A stretch of DNA of 33,852 nucleotides from Yersinia pekkanenii (lineage in GTDB: Bacteria > Pseudomonadota > Gammaproteobacteria > Enterobacterales > Enterobacteriaceae). The stretch lies in contig NZ_CQAZ01000043.1 of the NCBI RefSeq assembly GCF_001152565.1, positions 1-33,852 of the forward strand, given 5' to 3'. The notes under the pieces were generated by a model that worked only from the letters and a program-made list of their open reading frames with translations, had not been told where the DNA came from and made no database searches. The stretch's first letter is position 1. Each line of letters opens with the position of its first letter. The translations under genes were made by a program, and so were the position numbers. Positions 17,159 to 25,598 of the stretch are shown here, in pieces.

Positions 17159-18040
17159 ATGGATTTACGTGACCTGAAATTATTCGTACATTTGGCTGAA
17201 AGCCGCCATTTTGGCCGCACCGCCAAAGCGATGCACGTTAGTCCATCGACCCTGTCGCGCCAAATTCAGCGGCTGGAAGAGACCATTGGCCAGCCGCTGT
17301 TTTTACGTGATAACCGGACGGTACAATTGACTGATGCCGGTACGCAGTTAAAAGCCTTTGCCCAGCAGACGTTGCTGCAATACCAGCAGTTGCTGCATGC
17401 CTTAGGGCAACACGGGCCATCGCTAAGTGGCGAACTGCGGCTATTTTGCTCGGTCACTGCCGCTTACAGTCATTTACCTCCTATTCTGGACCGTTTCCGT
17501 GCGCGCCACCCTCTGGTTGAAATTAAGCTCACTACCGGTGATGCCGCCGATGCGGTAGATAAAGTGCAATCGAATGAGGCGGATCTCGGCATTGCTGGCC
17601 GCCCTGAAGTCCTGCCCACCAGCGTGGCGTTTACCCAGATTGGCGAGATACCGTTGGTTTTGATTGCCCCAGCGCTACCTTGTGCGGTGCGGGAATTAGT
17701 GTCTGCGGAGCAGCCAGATTGGGCCAATATTCCGTTTATTCTGCCGGAGCACGGCCCATCACGAAAACGCATTGATTTGTGGTTCCGCCGTCAGCGCATC
17801 ACCAACCCATTAATTTACGCCACGGTTTCCGGTCATGAAGCCATTGTATCGATGGTCGCATTAGGCTGTGGTGTGGCACTGATCCCGTCAGTGGTGGTAG
17901 ACAACAGTCCGGAACCGGTGAGAAACCGTATTTCTCTGTTGGATGATATTTCGCTAGTTGAACCCTTTGAATTGGGGGTTTGCGTACCGAAAAAACGGCT
18001 CAATGAGCCGTTGATCGAAGCATTTTGGGGGCTATTGTAG
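17159..18040 (+). CDS. ilvY: LysR-type activator of ilvC
   Basis: A 293-residue transcription factor. The winged helix DNA-binding domain is in residues 1-60 (MDLRDLKLFVHLAESRHFGR, then STLSRQIQRLEE), followed by a linker helix and a periplasmic-binding-like effector domain with GELRLFCSVTAAYSHLP. It represses itself and activates ilvC, sensing acetolactate or acetohydroxybutyrate. E. coli IlvY has 297 residues. A GGGGCTA/TAGCCCC hairpin spans its stop codon but lacks a T-run. Confidence 0.95.
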   Translation: MDLRDLKLFVHLAESRHFGRTAKAMHVSPSTLSRQIQRLEETIGQPLFLRDNRTVQLTDAGTQLKAFAQQTLLQYQQLLHALGQHGPSLSGELRLFCSVTAAYSHLPPILDRFRARHPLVEIKLTTGDAADAVDKVQSNEADLGIAGRPEVLPTSVAFTQIGEIPLVLIAPALPCAVRELVSAEQPDWANIPFILPEHGPSRKRIDLWFRRQRITNPLIYATVSGHEAIVSMVALGCGVALIPSVVVDNSPEPVRNRISLLDDISLVEPFELGVCVPKKRLNEPLIEAFWGLL

Positions 18041-18046
18041 CCCCAA

Positions 18047-18277
18047 CTAATATGCAAGCGGTCCTTTGGACGCATAATTCAACATGGGAACAAGTGAGCG
18101 AACATTATTAAATCCATTATTGGGAATTGTCGCTGCATCACAAACAAGTTCGGTGTTTGCAAAGCTATTCATTGATGTTGCCAGTTGGCTGGTATCAGTA
18201 ATAAAACGCCCATCAGGACGCACAGATTGAGTATTAACAGGTATCAACATTTCGGCTGGTGCTATTGATTCACTCAT
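18047..18277 (-). CDS. Hypothetical 76-residue protein
   Basis: A frame of 76 codons convergent with ilvY and ending 6 bases after it. GGGG lies 7 bases before the ATG, a moderate ribosome binding site. The protein has no membrane segment, is rich in Ala, Ser, Asn and Pro, has a single Cys and ends GPLAY. I do not recognise it. The gene begins directly beside a palindromic repeat (18291-18355), so its promoter would have to lie in or beyond that repeat. It may be a real small gene or a chance frame. Confidence 0.35.
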   Translation of the reverse strand: MSESIAPAEMLIPVNTQSVRPDGRFITDTSQLATSMNSFANTELVCDAATIPNNGFNNVRSLVPMLNYASKGPLAY

Positions 18278-18290
18278 AGATAAACCCCGC

Positions 18291-18355
18291 TATACCCGTC
18301 GCCCTTCAAGATGTAGGAGTACTGCCTGGCTGCATCTCAAAGTAACTTGGGTATA
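18291..18355. repeat. Short palindromic repeat, core-deleted form of the 27167 element
   Basis: It starts TATACCCGTCG and ends TTGGGTATA. The two arms (CTTCAAGATGTAGG and CTGCATCTCAAAG) pair imperfectly around a short middle. The end sequence read on the minus strand (TATACCCAAGTTACTTTGAG) aligns with the left end of the element at 27167 (TATACCCAAAGCACTTGGAG), but the ERIC-like core is missing. Confidence 0.65.
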
Positions 18356-18524
18356 TATTATTTTTAGATTAAATAACGCCAGAAAAGCCAGAGTCATTCA
18401 ATCGCTCAACAAGCTATTACGACACTATTCATCTGGATTAACAGTGTCATAATTATATTACGCTGTAATAACACCGAGTTTTATTTATAAAACTTATTTT
18501 TGAGAGTTTATAAGAAGATAAATA

Positions 18525-18560
18525 CAATTAAATCAGGGATTATTAGCCCTGATTTAATTG
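18525..18560 (-). terminator. Terminator hairpin of the ilvLXGMEDA operon
   Basis: A perfect 14-bp stem (CAATTAAATCAGGG/CCCTGATTTAATTG) with an 8-base loop lies 40 bases past the ilvA stop. The T-run after it on the minus strand is broken (TATTTATCTTC), so termination may be imperfect or act in both directions. Confidence 0.7.
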
Positions 18561-18600
18561 TCGCTAATACGCATTCACTGCCACTTCACGTGCAAAAAGC

Positions 18601-20145
18601 TCAGCCCGCTAAAAAGAACTTAAACGCCGGGTTGTCAGTTTCATCGTGGCAATCGTAGCCCAGTGCGGTTAGATGCCGTTCAAACTGTGGCTCAGACGCC
18701 GACAGCTCAAACCCTGCCAATACCCGGCCAAAATCTGTACCGTGGCTACGATAGTGGAACAAAGAGATATTCCAATGCGTACCTAAAGTATGCAGGAATT
18801 TCAGCAATGCACCCGGTGATTCGGGGAATTCAAAGCTGAACAACCGCTCACATAGTGGCTTAGATGGACGTCCGCCGACCATATAACGCACGTGCAACTT
18901 GGCCATCTCATCATCAGATAGATCCACCACCTGATAACCTTTTTCCTGTAACTCGGCCAGGATCTCCGCCCGCTCGGCATAACCGCGCGTCAAACGGACT
19001 CCGACAAAAATACAGGCATTATCGGCATCCGCATAGCGGTAGTTAAATTCAGTAACCGGACGGTCGCCCAGCAGCTTACAAAAACGCAGGAAACTGCCTT
19101 TTTCTTCGGGGATGGTCACGGCCAGCAAGGCTTCGCGTTGCTCACCTAGCTCACAGCGCTCTGAGACATAGCGCAGACCGTGGAAATTGACGTTAGCACC
19201 GGAAAGCACATGGGCCAAACGTTCGCCTTGAATATTATGCTGCTGAACATACTTTTTCAGGCCCGCCAACGCCAAGGCACCAGACGGCTCGGCAATGGCG
19301 CGCACATCTTCAAATATGTCTTTTACTGCCGCACAAATGGCATCGCTATCGACGGTGATCACTTCGTCCAGATATTCCTGGCACAGGCGGAAAGGTTCGT
19401 CGCCAATGCGCTTAACCGCGACACCTTCGGCGAATAACCCGACACGGGCCAGATCAACCGGCTTACCTGCATTCAGTGCAGCACGTAAACAGGCGGAATC
19501 TTCGGCTTCAACCCCAATCACTTTAATATGTGGCATCAGTTGCTTGATAAGTACCGCCACACCGGCTACCAGGCCACCGCCACCGACTGGGACAAAGACT
19601 CTGTCAAGGTGTGCGTCTTGCTGGAGCAACTCCATCGCCAATGTTCCCTGCCCGGCGATAACGGCCGGATGGTCAAACGGCGGTATAAAGGTATAACCCT
19701 GCTGTTGCGACAACTCGATAGCTTTGCCTTTGGCTTCATCGAAATTGGCTCCGAACAGCAGCACCTCGCCACCAAAACCGCGCACCGCATCCACTTTGAT
19801 GTCAGCGGTTGCTACCGGCATCACAATCAGCGCCCTTAGCCCCAGTTTGCTGGCCGATAGCGCCACACCCTGCGCATGGTTACCGGCAGAGGCCGTTATC
19901 ACACCACAGGCTTTTTGCTCCGCTGTCAGACCGGCCAACATTGTATAGGCACCACGCAGTTTAAAACTATGCACCGGCTGGCGGTCTTCGCGTTTCACCA
20001 AAATGGTATTACCCAAGCGGGAGGAGATTTTTTCCATCACTTGCAGTGGGGTGACTTGCGCCACCTCATACACCGGTGCGCGCAATATCGCCCGCAGATA
20101 TTCTGCCCCGCAGGGGGCAGCAGATAAGGGTTGTGATACCGCCAT
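18601..20145 (-). CDS. ilvA: Threonine deaminase, biosynthetic
   Basis: A 514-residue PLP enzyme, the same length as in E. coli. It converts threonine to 2-oxobutyrate, the committed step of isoleucine synthesis, and is inhibited by isoleucine. The PLP lysine is K62 in SFKLRGAY, and the PLP-phosphate loop SAGNHAQG and the VPVGGGGL glycine loop are visible. The last 190 residues form two ACT-like regulatory domains (LAVTIPEEKGSFLRFCKLLG and FSFEFPESPGALLKFL). It follows ilvD after 5 bases and is the last gene of the operon. Confidence 0.98.
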   Translation of the reverse strand: MAVSQPLSAAPCGAEYLRAILRAPVYEVAQVTPLQVMEKISSRLGNTILVKREDRQPVHSFKLRGAYTMLAGLTAEQKACGVITASAGNHAQGVALSASKLGLRALIVMPVATADIKVDAVRGFGGEVLLFGANFDEAKGKAIELSQQQGYTFIPPFDHPAVIAGQGTLAMELLQQDAHLDRVFVPVGGGGLVAGVAVLIKQLMPHIKVIGVEAEDSACLRAALNAGKPVDLARVGLFAEGVAVKRIGDEPFRLCQEYLDEVITVDSDAICAAVKDIFEDVRAIAEPSGALALAGLKKYVQQHNIQGERLAHVLSGANVNFHGLRYVSERCELGEQREALLAVTIPEEKGSFLRFCKLLGDRPVTEFNYRYADADNACIFVGVRLTRGYAERAEILAELQEKGYQVVDLSDDEMAKLHVRYMVGGRPSKPLCERLFSFEFPESPGALLKFLHTLGTHWNISLFHYRSHGTDFGRVLAGFELSASEPQFERHLTALGYDCHDETDNPAFKFFLAG

Positions 20146-20150
20146 GGGTA

Positions 20151-22001
20151 TTAGCCTCCCAGCTTACTTTTATCGCGCACAGCACCTTTGTCAGCGCTGG
20201 TTGCCAATAGGGCATAAGCGCGTAGGGCATAGGAAACCTGACGTACACGGGCTTTAGGCGACCAGGCGGTATCGCCACGGGCCTCTTCGGTTTCACGGCG
20301 GGCAGCCAGCTCAGATTCACTCACATCCAACACAATGCCGCGGTTCGGGATATCGATATCAATGAAATCGCCGTTCTGCACCAGGCCAATCAGGCCACCA
20401 CTGGCCGCTTCTGGGGAAACATGACCAATCGACAAACCCGACGTCCCGCCGGAGAAGCGGCCATCCGTTAGCAATGCACAGCTCTTACCCAACCCCATCG
20501 ATTTCAGATAAGTGGTCGGATATAACATTTCTTGCATCCCCGGCCCGCCTTTCGGCCCTTCGTAACGGATAACAACCACATCACCCGCCACCACTTTGCC
20601 GCCAAGAATCGCTTCTACTGCGTCATCCTGACTTTCATACACTTTGGCCGGGCCACGGAAGGTCAGGCTTTCTTTATCCACACCGGCGGTTTTAACAATG
20701 CAACCGTTAGCGGCGATATTACCGTACAACACCGCTAAACCGCCGTCTTGGCTGTAGGCATGCTCGCGAGTACGAATACAGCCCTCTTCGCGGTCAGTAT
20801 CCAGTGATGGGAAGCGGCAATCTTGTGAGAATGCTTTCGTGGTGCGAATACCTGCCGGGCCTGCGGCGTACATCTGCTTAACCCCTTCATCTTTGGTCAG
20901 CATTACGTCATAGGCGTCCAGAGTTTGTGTCAGATTCAGCCCCAACACGTTACTTACCTCGCGGTTAAGCAACTCGGCCCGGTCCAACTCGCCTAAAATA
21001 CCCATCACGCCACCCGCACGGTGCACGTCTTCCATATGATATTTCTGGGTACTTGGTGCCACTTTGCACAAATGTGGTACCTGGCGCGACAGGCGGTCGA
21101 TATCACTAATATCGAAATCAATCTCCCCTTCCTGCGCCGCTGCCAACAGGTGCAATACCGTGTTGGTGGAGCCGCCCATAGCAATATCCAGCGTCATGGC
21201 GTTTTCAAATGCGGCTTTGTTAGCAATGCTGCGCGGTAAGGCACTCACATCATCCTGTTCGTAATAACGCTTGGTCAGCGCAACAATGTGCTTACCGGCA
21301 TCAAGGAACAGTTGCTTACGGTCAGCATGGGTTGCCAGCAGTGAACCGTTACCCGGCAAGGCCAACCCCAGCGCCTCATTCAGGCAGTTCATCGAGTTGG
21401 CAGTAAACATCCCTGAGCAGGAACCACAGGTTGGGCAGGCTGAACGCTCAATCTGTTCACTGTCGGCATCGCTGACATTAGGATTTGCCCCCTGGATCAT
21501 GGCATCCACCAGATCCAGCTTGATGATTTTATCCGACAGTTTGGTTTTACCGGCTTCCATTGGGCCACCGGATACAAAGATCACCGGAATATTCAGGCGC
21601 AGCGCCGCCATCAGCATCCCTGGGGTGATTTTGTCGCAGTTAGAGATACATACCATGGCATCCGCGCAGTGGGCGTTAACCATGTACTCTACGGAGTCGG
21701 CGATCAATTCGCGTGAAGGCAGAGAATAGAGCATGCCGCCGTGACCCATCGCGATCCCATCATCCACTGCAATAGTGTTGAACTCTTTCGCCACACCACC
21801 AGACGCTTCAATTTGCTCCGCGACCAGTTTTCCTAAGTCGCGCAAATGAACGTGGCCCGGTACAAACTGGGTAAATGAGTTAACCACCGCAATAATCGGT
21901 TTGCCGAAGTCATCATCGGTCATACCGGTGGCGCGCCACAGTGCGCGGGCGCCGGCCATATTGCGGCCATGGGTGGTGGTATGGGAACGGTACTTAGGCA
22001 T
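20151..22001 (-). CDS. ilvD: Dihydroxy-acid dehydratase
   Basis: A 616-residue Fe-S enzyme, same length as E. coli. It dehydrates dihydroxyvalerate acids to the 2-oxo acids for valine and isoleucine. Cluster ligands are visible in NCDKITPGM (C122) and [10 protein letters not shown] (189-198). The frame extends 10 codons upstream, but ATG 22001 gives the conserved [15 protein letters not shown] start and has GAAGAGA nearby. It lies 122 bases after ilvE, the largest gap in the operon, which contains a hairpin. Confidence 0.98.
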   Translation of the reverse strand: MPKYRSHTTTHGRNMAGARALWRATGMTDDDFGKPIIAVVNSFTQFVPGHVHLRDLGKLVAEQIEASGGVAKEFNTIAVDDGIAMGHGGMLYSLPSRELIADSVEYMVNAHCADAMVCISNCDKITPGMLMAALRLNIPVIFVSGGPMEAGKTKLSDKIIKLDLVDAMIQGANPNVSDADSEQIERSACPTCGSCSGMFTANSMNCLNEALGLALPGNGSLLATHADRKQLFLDAGKHIVALTKRYYEQDDVSALPRSIANKAAFENAMTLDIAMGGSTNTVLHLLAAAQEGEIDFDISDIDRLSRQVPHLCKVAPSTQKYHMEDVHRAGGVMGILGELDRAELLNREVSNVLGLNLTQTLDAYDVMLTKDEGVKQMYAAGPAGIRTTKAFSQDCRFPSLDTDREEGCIRTREHAYSQDGGLAVLYGNIAANGCIVKTAGVDKESLTFRGPAKVYESQDDAVEAILGGKVVAGDVVVIRYEGPKGGPGMQEMLYPTTYLKSMGLGKSCALLTDGRFSGGTSGLSIGHVSPEAASGGLIGLVQNGDFIDIDIPNRGIVLDVSESELAARRETEEARGDTAWSPKARVRQVSYALRAYALLATSADKGAVRDKSKLGG

Positions 22002-22080
22002 TGTCTCTTCACTCCAGTTTTTATTTTGCAAATCAACTCGTTGTTATAAATGCAGTGTCTTGCAAATGATTTTGTGTATG

Positions 22081-22104
22081 GCAGGTGGCGAACGAACCAC
22101 CTGC
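22081..22104 (-). repeat. Hairpin between ilvE and ilvD
   Basis: GCAGGTGG and CCACCTGC form a perfect 8-bp stem around CGAACGAA. There is no T-run on either strand, so it is more likely an mRNA processing or stabilising element than a terminator. Confidence 0.55.
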
Positions 22105-22123
22105 TAATGCTATCTGCTTGTTG

Positions 22124-23053
22124 TTATTGTGGGTTAACTTGATCCAACCAACCGTACTTATCCTCAGTTTCACCGGTGAACAGGCCGAAGAACGCTTGTT
22201 GGATCTTGGTGGTCACCGGGCCACGTTTACCAATACCGACCTGAATACCATCCACGCTGCGCACTGGGGTAATTTCGGCCGCAGTACCGGACATGAACAC
22301 TTCATCCGCCAGATAGAGAGATTCACGTGACAACACTTGCTCACGCACTTCCAGACCCATGTCTTTCGCCAATTTGATAATCGCGTCACGGGTGATACCT
22401 GGCAAGGCGGAAGAGGTAAACGGAGGCGTGAACAGAATACCATCCTTCACTTCAAACAGGTTTTCACCGGCACCTTCAGACAGGAAGCCATGAATATCCA
22501 GTGCAATCCCTTCCTGATAACCGTGACGGCGTGCCTCACTGCCCACCAGCAAGGAGGACAGGTAGTTACCACCCGCTTTTGCTGCGGTTGGAATAGTATT
22601 TGGTGCCACACGGTTCCATGAAGAGACCATAGCATCAATGCCTTGTTCCAAGGCTTCTGCGCCCAAATAAGCACCCCATGGGAAAGCCGCAATAATCACG
22701 TCAGTCTCATAGTCATCTGGCGGGTTCACCCCCATGCCGACATCACCGATAAACACCAACGGACGGATATAAGCACTGGTCAGATTATTTTTACGCAATG
22801 TCTCGCGGCAGGCTTCCATCAGCTCATCAACCGACTGGGAAACAGGCATGCGATAAATTTTGGCTGAATCATGCAAGCGCTGCATATGTTCGCGGTGACG
22901 GAAAACTACCGGCCCTTTGTGGGATTCGTAGCAACGGACACCTTCGAAGACTGACGTGCCATAGTGTAACGCGTGCGACATCACGTGAACTTTAGCCTCT
23001 GCCCACGGAACCATTTCGCCGTTAAACCAAATGTAATCAGCTTTCTTCGTCAT
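22124..23053 (-). CDS. ilvE: Branched-chain amino acid aminotransferase
   Basis: A 309-residue fold-type IV PLP enzyme that makes valine, isoleucine and leucine from their 2-oxo acids with glutamate. The PLP lysine is K159 in TAAKAGGNYL, and the GAGENLFEVKDG motif and the C-terminal FMSGTAAEITPVRSVDG segment are conserved. The open frame runs 25 codons further upstream into ilvM, but ATG 23053, preceded by GAAAGAAAAGA, gives MTKKADYIWFNGEMV as in E. coli. It starts 22 bases after ilvM. Confidence 0.98.
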   Translation of the reverse strand: MTKKADYIWFNGEMVPWAEAKVHVMSHALHYGTSVFEGVRCYESHKGPVVFRHREHMQRLHDSAKIYRMPVSQSVDELMEACRETLRKNNLTSAYIRPLVFIGDVGMGVNPPDDYETDVIIAAFPWGAYLGAEALEQGIDAMVSSWNRVAPNTIPTAAKAGGNYLSSLLVGSEARRHGYQEGIALDIHGFLSEGAGENLFEVKDGILFTPPFTSSALPGITRDAIIKLAKDMGLEVREQVLSRESLYLADEVFMSGTAAEITPVRSVDGIQVGIGKRGPVTTKIQQAFFGLFTGETEDKYGWLDQVNPQ

Positions 23054-23075
23054 TCTTTTCTTTCCTTCTGGCGCA

Positions 23076-23333
23076 TCAGGCGCGTATCTGTAATGTATTA
23101 GGTTGTAGGATCTCGACGCAGGCGACATCCATAAGCTTACTCAGCTGTGAAGACAGTAAATCGACAGGTCGCCCGCTGGCAACGGTCAATTCAATATTAA
23201 TATTCTCGTCATTAGTCATTGGCGACATATTCATAGCACAAACCTGAAAGCCACGGTGCCGCACAACCCGCAATACACGCTCTAACATTTCAGGGCGGAA
23301 GCGGGCTTGGATAGAGAGCTGATGTTGCATCAT
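23076..23333 (-). CDS. ilvM: Acetolactate synthase II small subunit
   Basis: An 85-residue ACT-domain subunit (E. coli 87) that binds and supports the catalytic subunit IlvG. The N-terminal [19 protein letters not shown] segment is conserved. Its start overlaps the ilvG stop in an ATGA, so the two subunits are translated in step. Confidence 0.96.
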   Translation of the reverse strand: MMQHQLSIQARFRPEMLERVLRVVRHRGFQVCAMNMSPMTNDENINIELTVASGRPVDLLSSQLSKLMDVACVEILQPNTLQIRA

Positions 23334-24976
23334 GAGATTTTCTCCAGCATGGTTTCATTACCTGCGCCTGGCGGCACTAACGGCCAAACGTTGTCGAGTT
23401 CGTCGATGGAAACCTGGAGCAGATAAGGGCCTTCGCTGTTAAACAGCGTATCCAGAGCAGCGTCGACTTGGTCTTTACGGGTGATACGTTGGCCGGGGAT
23501 ATTGAAAGCACTGGCCAGTGTGATGAAATCGGGGTTATCAGAAAGATTGGTTTCGCTATAACGTCCATCAAAAAACAGTTGCTGCCACTGTCGGACCATA
23601 CCCAATCGCTGGTTATCCAACAAAATGATTTTCAGCGGTAACTGTTTTCGTTTTATCGTACCCAACTCCTGAACATTCATCATAAACGAACCATCGCCGG
23701 AGACACAGATCACCATGTCATCGGGGCGGGCCATTTGTGCCCCAACAGCCGCCGGCACACCAAAACCCATGGTGCCCAGGCCGCTGGAGGTGATGAAATT
23801 CTCAGGGCGGGTGAAGTTCATATGTTGCGCCGTCCACATCTGGTGCTGCCCGACATCGGTAGTCACTATCGTCTGCGGGGCTTTACGATCAGAAATCTGC
23901 TTCAGTAATAACGGAGCATAAATTGCCTGACCGGGATGGTCATAACGCCAGCTATGCTGCTGTTTTAAGGCCATGACTTCATCGCGCCATGGTTGGATAT
24001 TCAACGGCTGTTGTAAGGCGGGCAGTAACACTTTCAAATCACCCTGTAATGCAATGTGTACCTGACGCAGTTTACCCAGTTCCGCCGGGTCAATATCCAT
24101 ATGGATAACTTTTGCTTTCGCGGCGAATGTATTCAACTTACCCGTTACGCGGTCATCAAAACGCGCGCCAACTGCGATCAATAGATCACAATCCTGTACC
24201 GCGAAGTTCGCTGCTTTGGTGCCATGCATCCCCAGCATCCCCAGATAACAAGGGTGCCCGGTATCCGGTGCGCCTAATCCTTTCAGAGTGGCCACCGCAG
24301 GAATGCCAGTTACCTCGATAAAATCGCGTAAGGCAGCAACAGCTTGTGCCATGCCAACACCGCCACCGACATACAGCATCGGCTTTTTGGCCGTCGCCAG
24401 CATATCCCAAGCTTGTTGTAACTCAGCGGCAGAATCAATGAGATGTTCTTCCACCGGCATCAGGTGCGGAGTCAACTCACCCACAGCCAACTGAATGTCT
24501 TTCGGGATATCGATTAAAACTGGCCCAGGGCGGCCACTGGTAGCAATGGCAAATGCTTCAGCCATAATGCTCGGCAGCGCATCCAATGATTCGACCAGGA
24601 AACTGTGTTTGGTACAGGCCAGTGACAAGCCCAACACGTCGATCTCTTGAAACGCGTCGGTACCGATTAAGGCTGAACCCACCTGACCGGTGATCGCAAT
24701 TACCGGAACAGAGTCTAGCAAAGCATCCGCCAAACCGGTGATCAGATTAGTGGCTCCGGGGCCAGAAGTGGCGATACACACGCCCACTTTGCCAGTTGCG
24801 CGCGCATAGCCAATAGCGGCAATGGCGGCACCCTGCTCATGGCGGCAGAGCAAATGCTCGACACCACCATCATATAAGGCATCGTAGACCGGCATAATTG
24901 CCCCACCCGGATAGCCAAATACCGTACTAACACCCTGCGCACGTAACGCTTGAACCACCCACTGGGCACCATTCAT
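23330..24976 (-). CDS. ilvG: Acetolactate synthase II large subunit, intact
   Basis: A 548-residue ThDP- and FAD-dependent enzyme that condenses pyruvate with pyruvate or 2-oxobutyrate. The catalytic E47 lies in CRHEQGAA. The ThDP-Mg site is GDGSFMMN followed by the [12 protein letters not shown] segment. Unlike E. coli K-12, which has a frameshift in ilvG and is valine-sensitive for this reason, this copy is full length. Isozyme II resists valine inhibition, so valine-resistant growth is expected. Confidence 0.98.
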   Translation of the reverse strand: MNGAQWVVQALRAQGVSTVFGYPGGAIMPVYDALYDGGVEHLLCRHEQGAAIAAIGYARATGKVGVCIATSGPGATNLITGLADALLDSVPVIAITGQVGSALIGTDAFQEIDVLGLSLACTKHSFLVESLDALPSIMAEAFAIATSGRPGPVLIDIPKDIQLAVGELTPHLMPVEEHLIDSAAELQQAWDMLATAKKPMLYVGGGVGMAQAVAALRDFIEVTGIPAVATLKGLGAPDTGHPCYLGMLGMHGTKAANFAVQDCDLLIAVGARFDDRVTGKLNTFAAKAKVIHMDIDPAELGKLRQVHIALQGDLKVLLPALQQPLNIQPWRDEVMALKQQHSWRYDHPGQAIYAPLLLKQISDRKAPQTIVTTDVGQHQMWTAQHMNFTRPENFITSSGLGTMGFGVPAAVGAQMARPDDMVICVSGDGSFMMNVQELGTIKRKQLPLKIILLDNQRLGMVRQWQQLFFDGRYSETNLSDNPDFITLASAFNIPGQRITRKDQVDAALDTLFNSEGPYLLQVSIDELDNVWPLVPPGAGNETMLEKIS

Positions 24977-24978
24977 AG

Positions 24979-25029
24979 TTATTTCCCCGTACTTTTGCGA
25001 GGAAAGCAGAATTTTATTCTGTTGTGCAT
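24979..25029 (-). CDS. ilvX: IlvX small peptide
   Basis: A 16-residue frame, [16 protein letters not shown], between the attenuator and ilvG. E. coli IlvX reads MNNSTKFCFSRFRTGN as I recall it; KFCF, the following Arg and TG are shared, as are length and place. GAGGA lies about 8 bases upstream. The stop is 2 bases before the ilvG ATG, so it may couple translation into ilvG. Function unknown. Confidence 0.8.
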   Translation of the reverse strand: MHNRIKFCFPRKSTGK

Positions 25030-25061
25030 TTTATGTTCCTCGCGTCTTTTAACGCACTAAT

Positions 25062-25092
25062 AAAAAAACCCCCGGACCTTTCGGTGCGGGGG
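25062..25092 (-). terminator. Attenuator terminator of the ilv operon
   Basis: On the minus strand a GC-rich stem (CCCCCG-C-ACC and GGT-C-CGGGGG) closes a GAAA loop and is followed by seven T. It lies 26 bases after the leader peptide stop. It stops transcription when the ribosome reads through the leader quickly, that is, with ample Ile, Val and Leu. Confidence 0.9.
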
Positions 25093-25117
25093 TTCTCTTG
25101 AGATTAAGGCTTGATTT

Positions 25118-25216
25118 TTATGCCTTTCTTCGTCCAAGTGCAGCCCCGCACGGTGGGATAATAATCACCACCACGCTAATTAGGACTAGCTTAATCACTT
25201 GGAAAATCGCTTTCAT
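25118..25216 (-). CDS. ilvL: ilv operon leader peptide
   Basis: A 32-residue frame starting MKAIFQVIKLVLISVVV and ending GAALGRRKA. It contains a run of Val and Ile codons after the Leu codons, and matches the C-terminal half of the E. coli leader (LISVVVIIIPPCGAALGR) closely. Stalling at these codons when charged tRNAs are scarce prevents the attenuator stem from forming. The N-terminal part (KAIFQVIK) differs from E. coli. Confidence 0.93.
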   Translation of the reverse strand: MKAIFQVIKLVLISVVVIIIPPCGAALGRRKA

Positions 25217-25598
25217 AATTAGGTTGTTCATCTGTCTAGTGTCGAACGAATACCTACAGAGTTATCACAGTTATTGGTTAGCTGACAATATATATTTAAA
25301 TTATTATTCTGTGAGCTCGCACACGAAACACCACAAACACATTATTTATCAATCAGTAAAAGCCATATTCGTAGTTTGGCCTTTTTTACGTCCCGCCTCG
25401 CAATTTTTAATTGCGATACATCCATTGCAACGAAACATCTCACGCATTATCGCAAACCAAACCTTTTTCTGTGAACTCAAAAAAGGACTGAGGCACTGTG
25501 TTGCACTGATAACCGTCGCGGCTATCACACATCTCAACCAGAGCATCCACAAAAAGATGCCCCGCGACCCAAGACGTATTACGGCAAAGGAAAGCATC
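25217..25598. other. Divergent control region of ilvL and comM
   Basis: A 382-bp region with the candidate ilv promoter on the minus strand. An open frame continuous with comM crosses it, but its predicted protein there (with LFICLVSNEYLQSYHSYWLA) does not resemble ComM and it overlaps ilvL antisense, so I regard it as non-coding. No clear comM promoter was identified. Confidence 0.6.
25260..25288 (-). promoter_or_regulatory. Candidate promoter of the ilv operon
   Basis: On the minus strand TTGTCA (25288-25283) is followed after 16 bases by GATAAC (or after 17 by ATAACT). This would start the transcript about 45 bases before ilvL, as in E. coli. The match of the -10 box is modest. Confidence 0.5.

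Larger units (their letters stand above)
18278..18600. other. Intergenic region before ilvA 3' end
   Basis: A 323-bp stretch without a gene. It contains the short palindromic repeat (18291-18355), an AT-rich middle in which I see no further signal, and the ilvA terminator (18525-18560). Confidence 0.6.

Noticed and set aside
25098-25598. Upstream extension of the comM frame by 167 codons
   Set aside because: The extra part does not resemble ComM, overlaps ilvL in antisense, and ATG 25599 has a good ribosome binding site and family-typical length.
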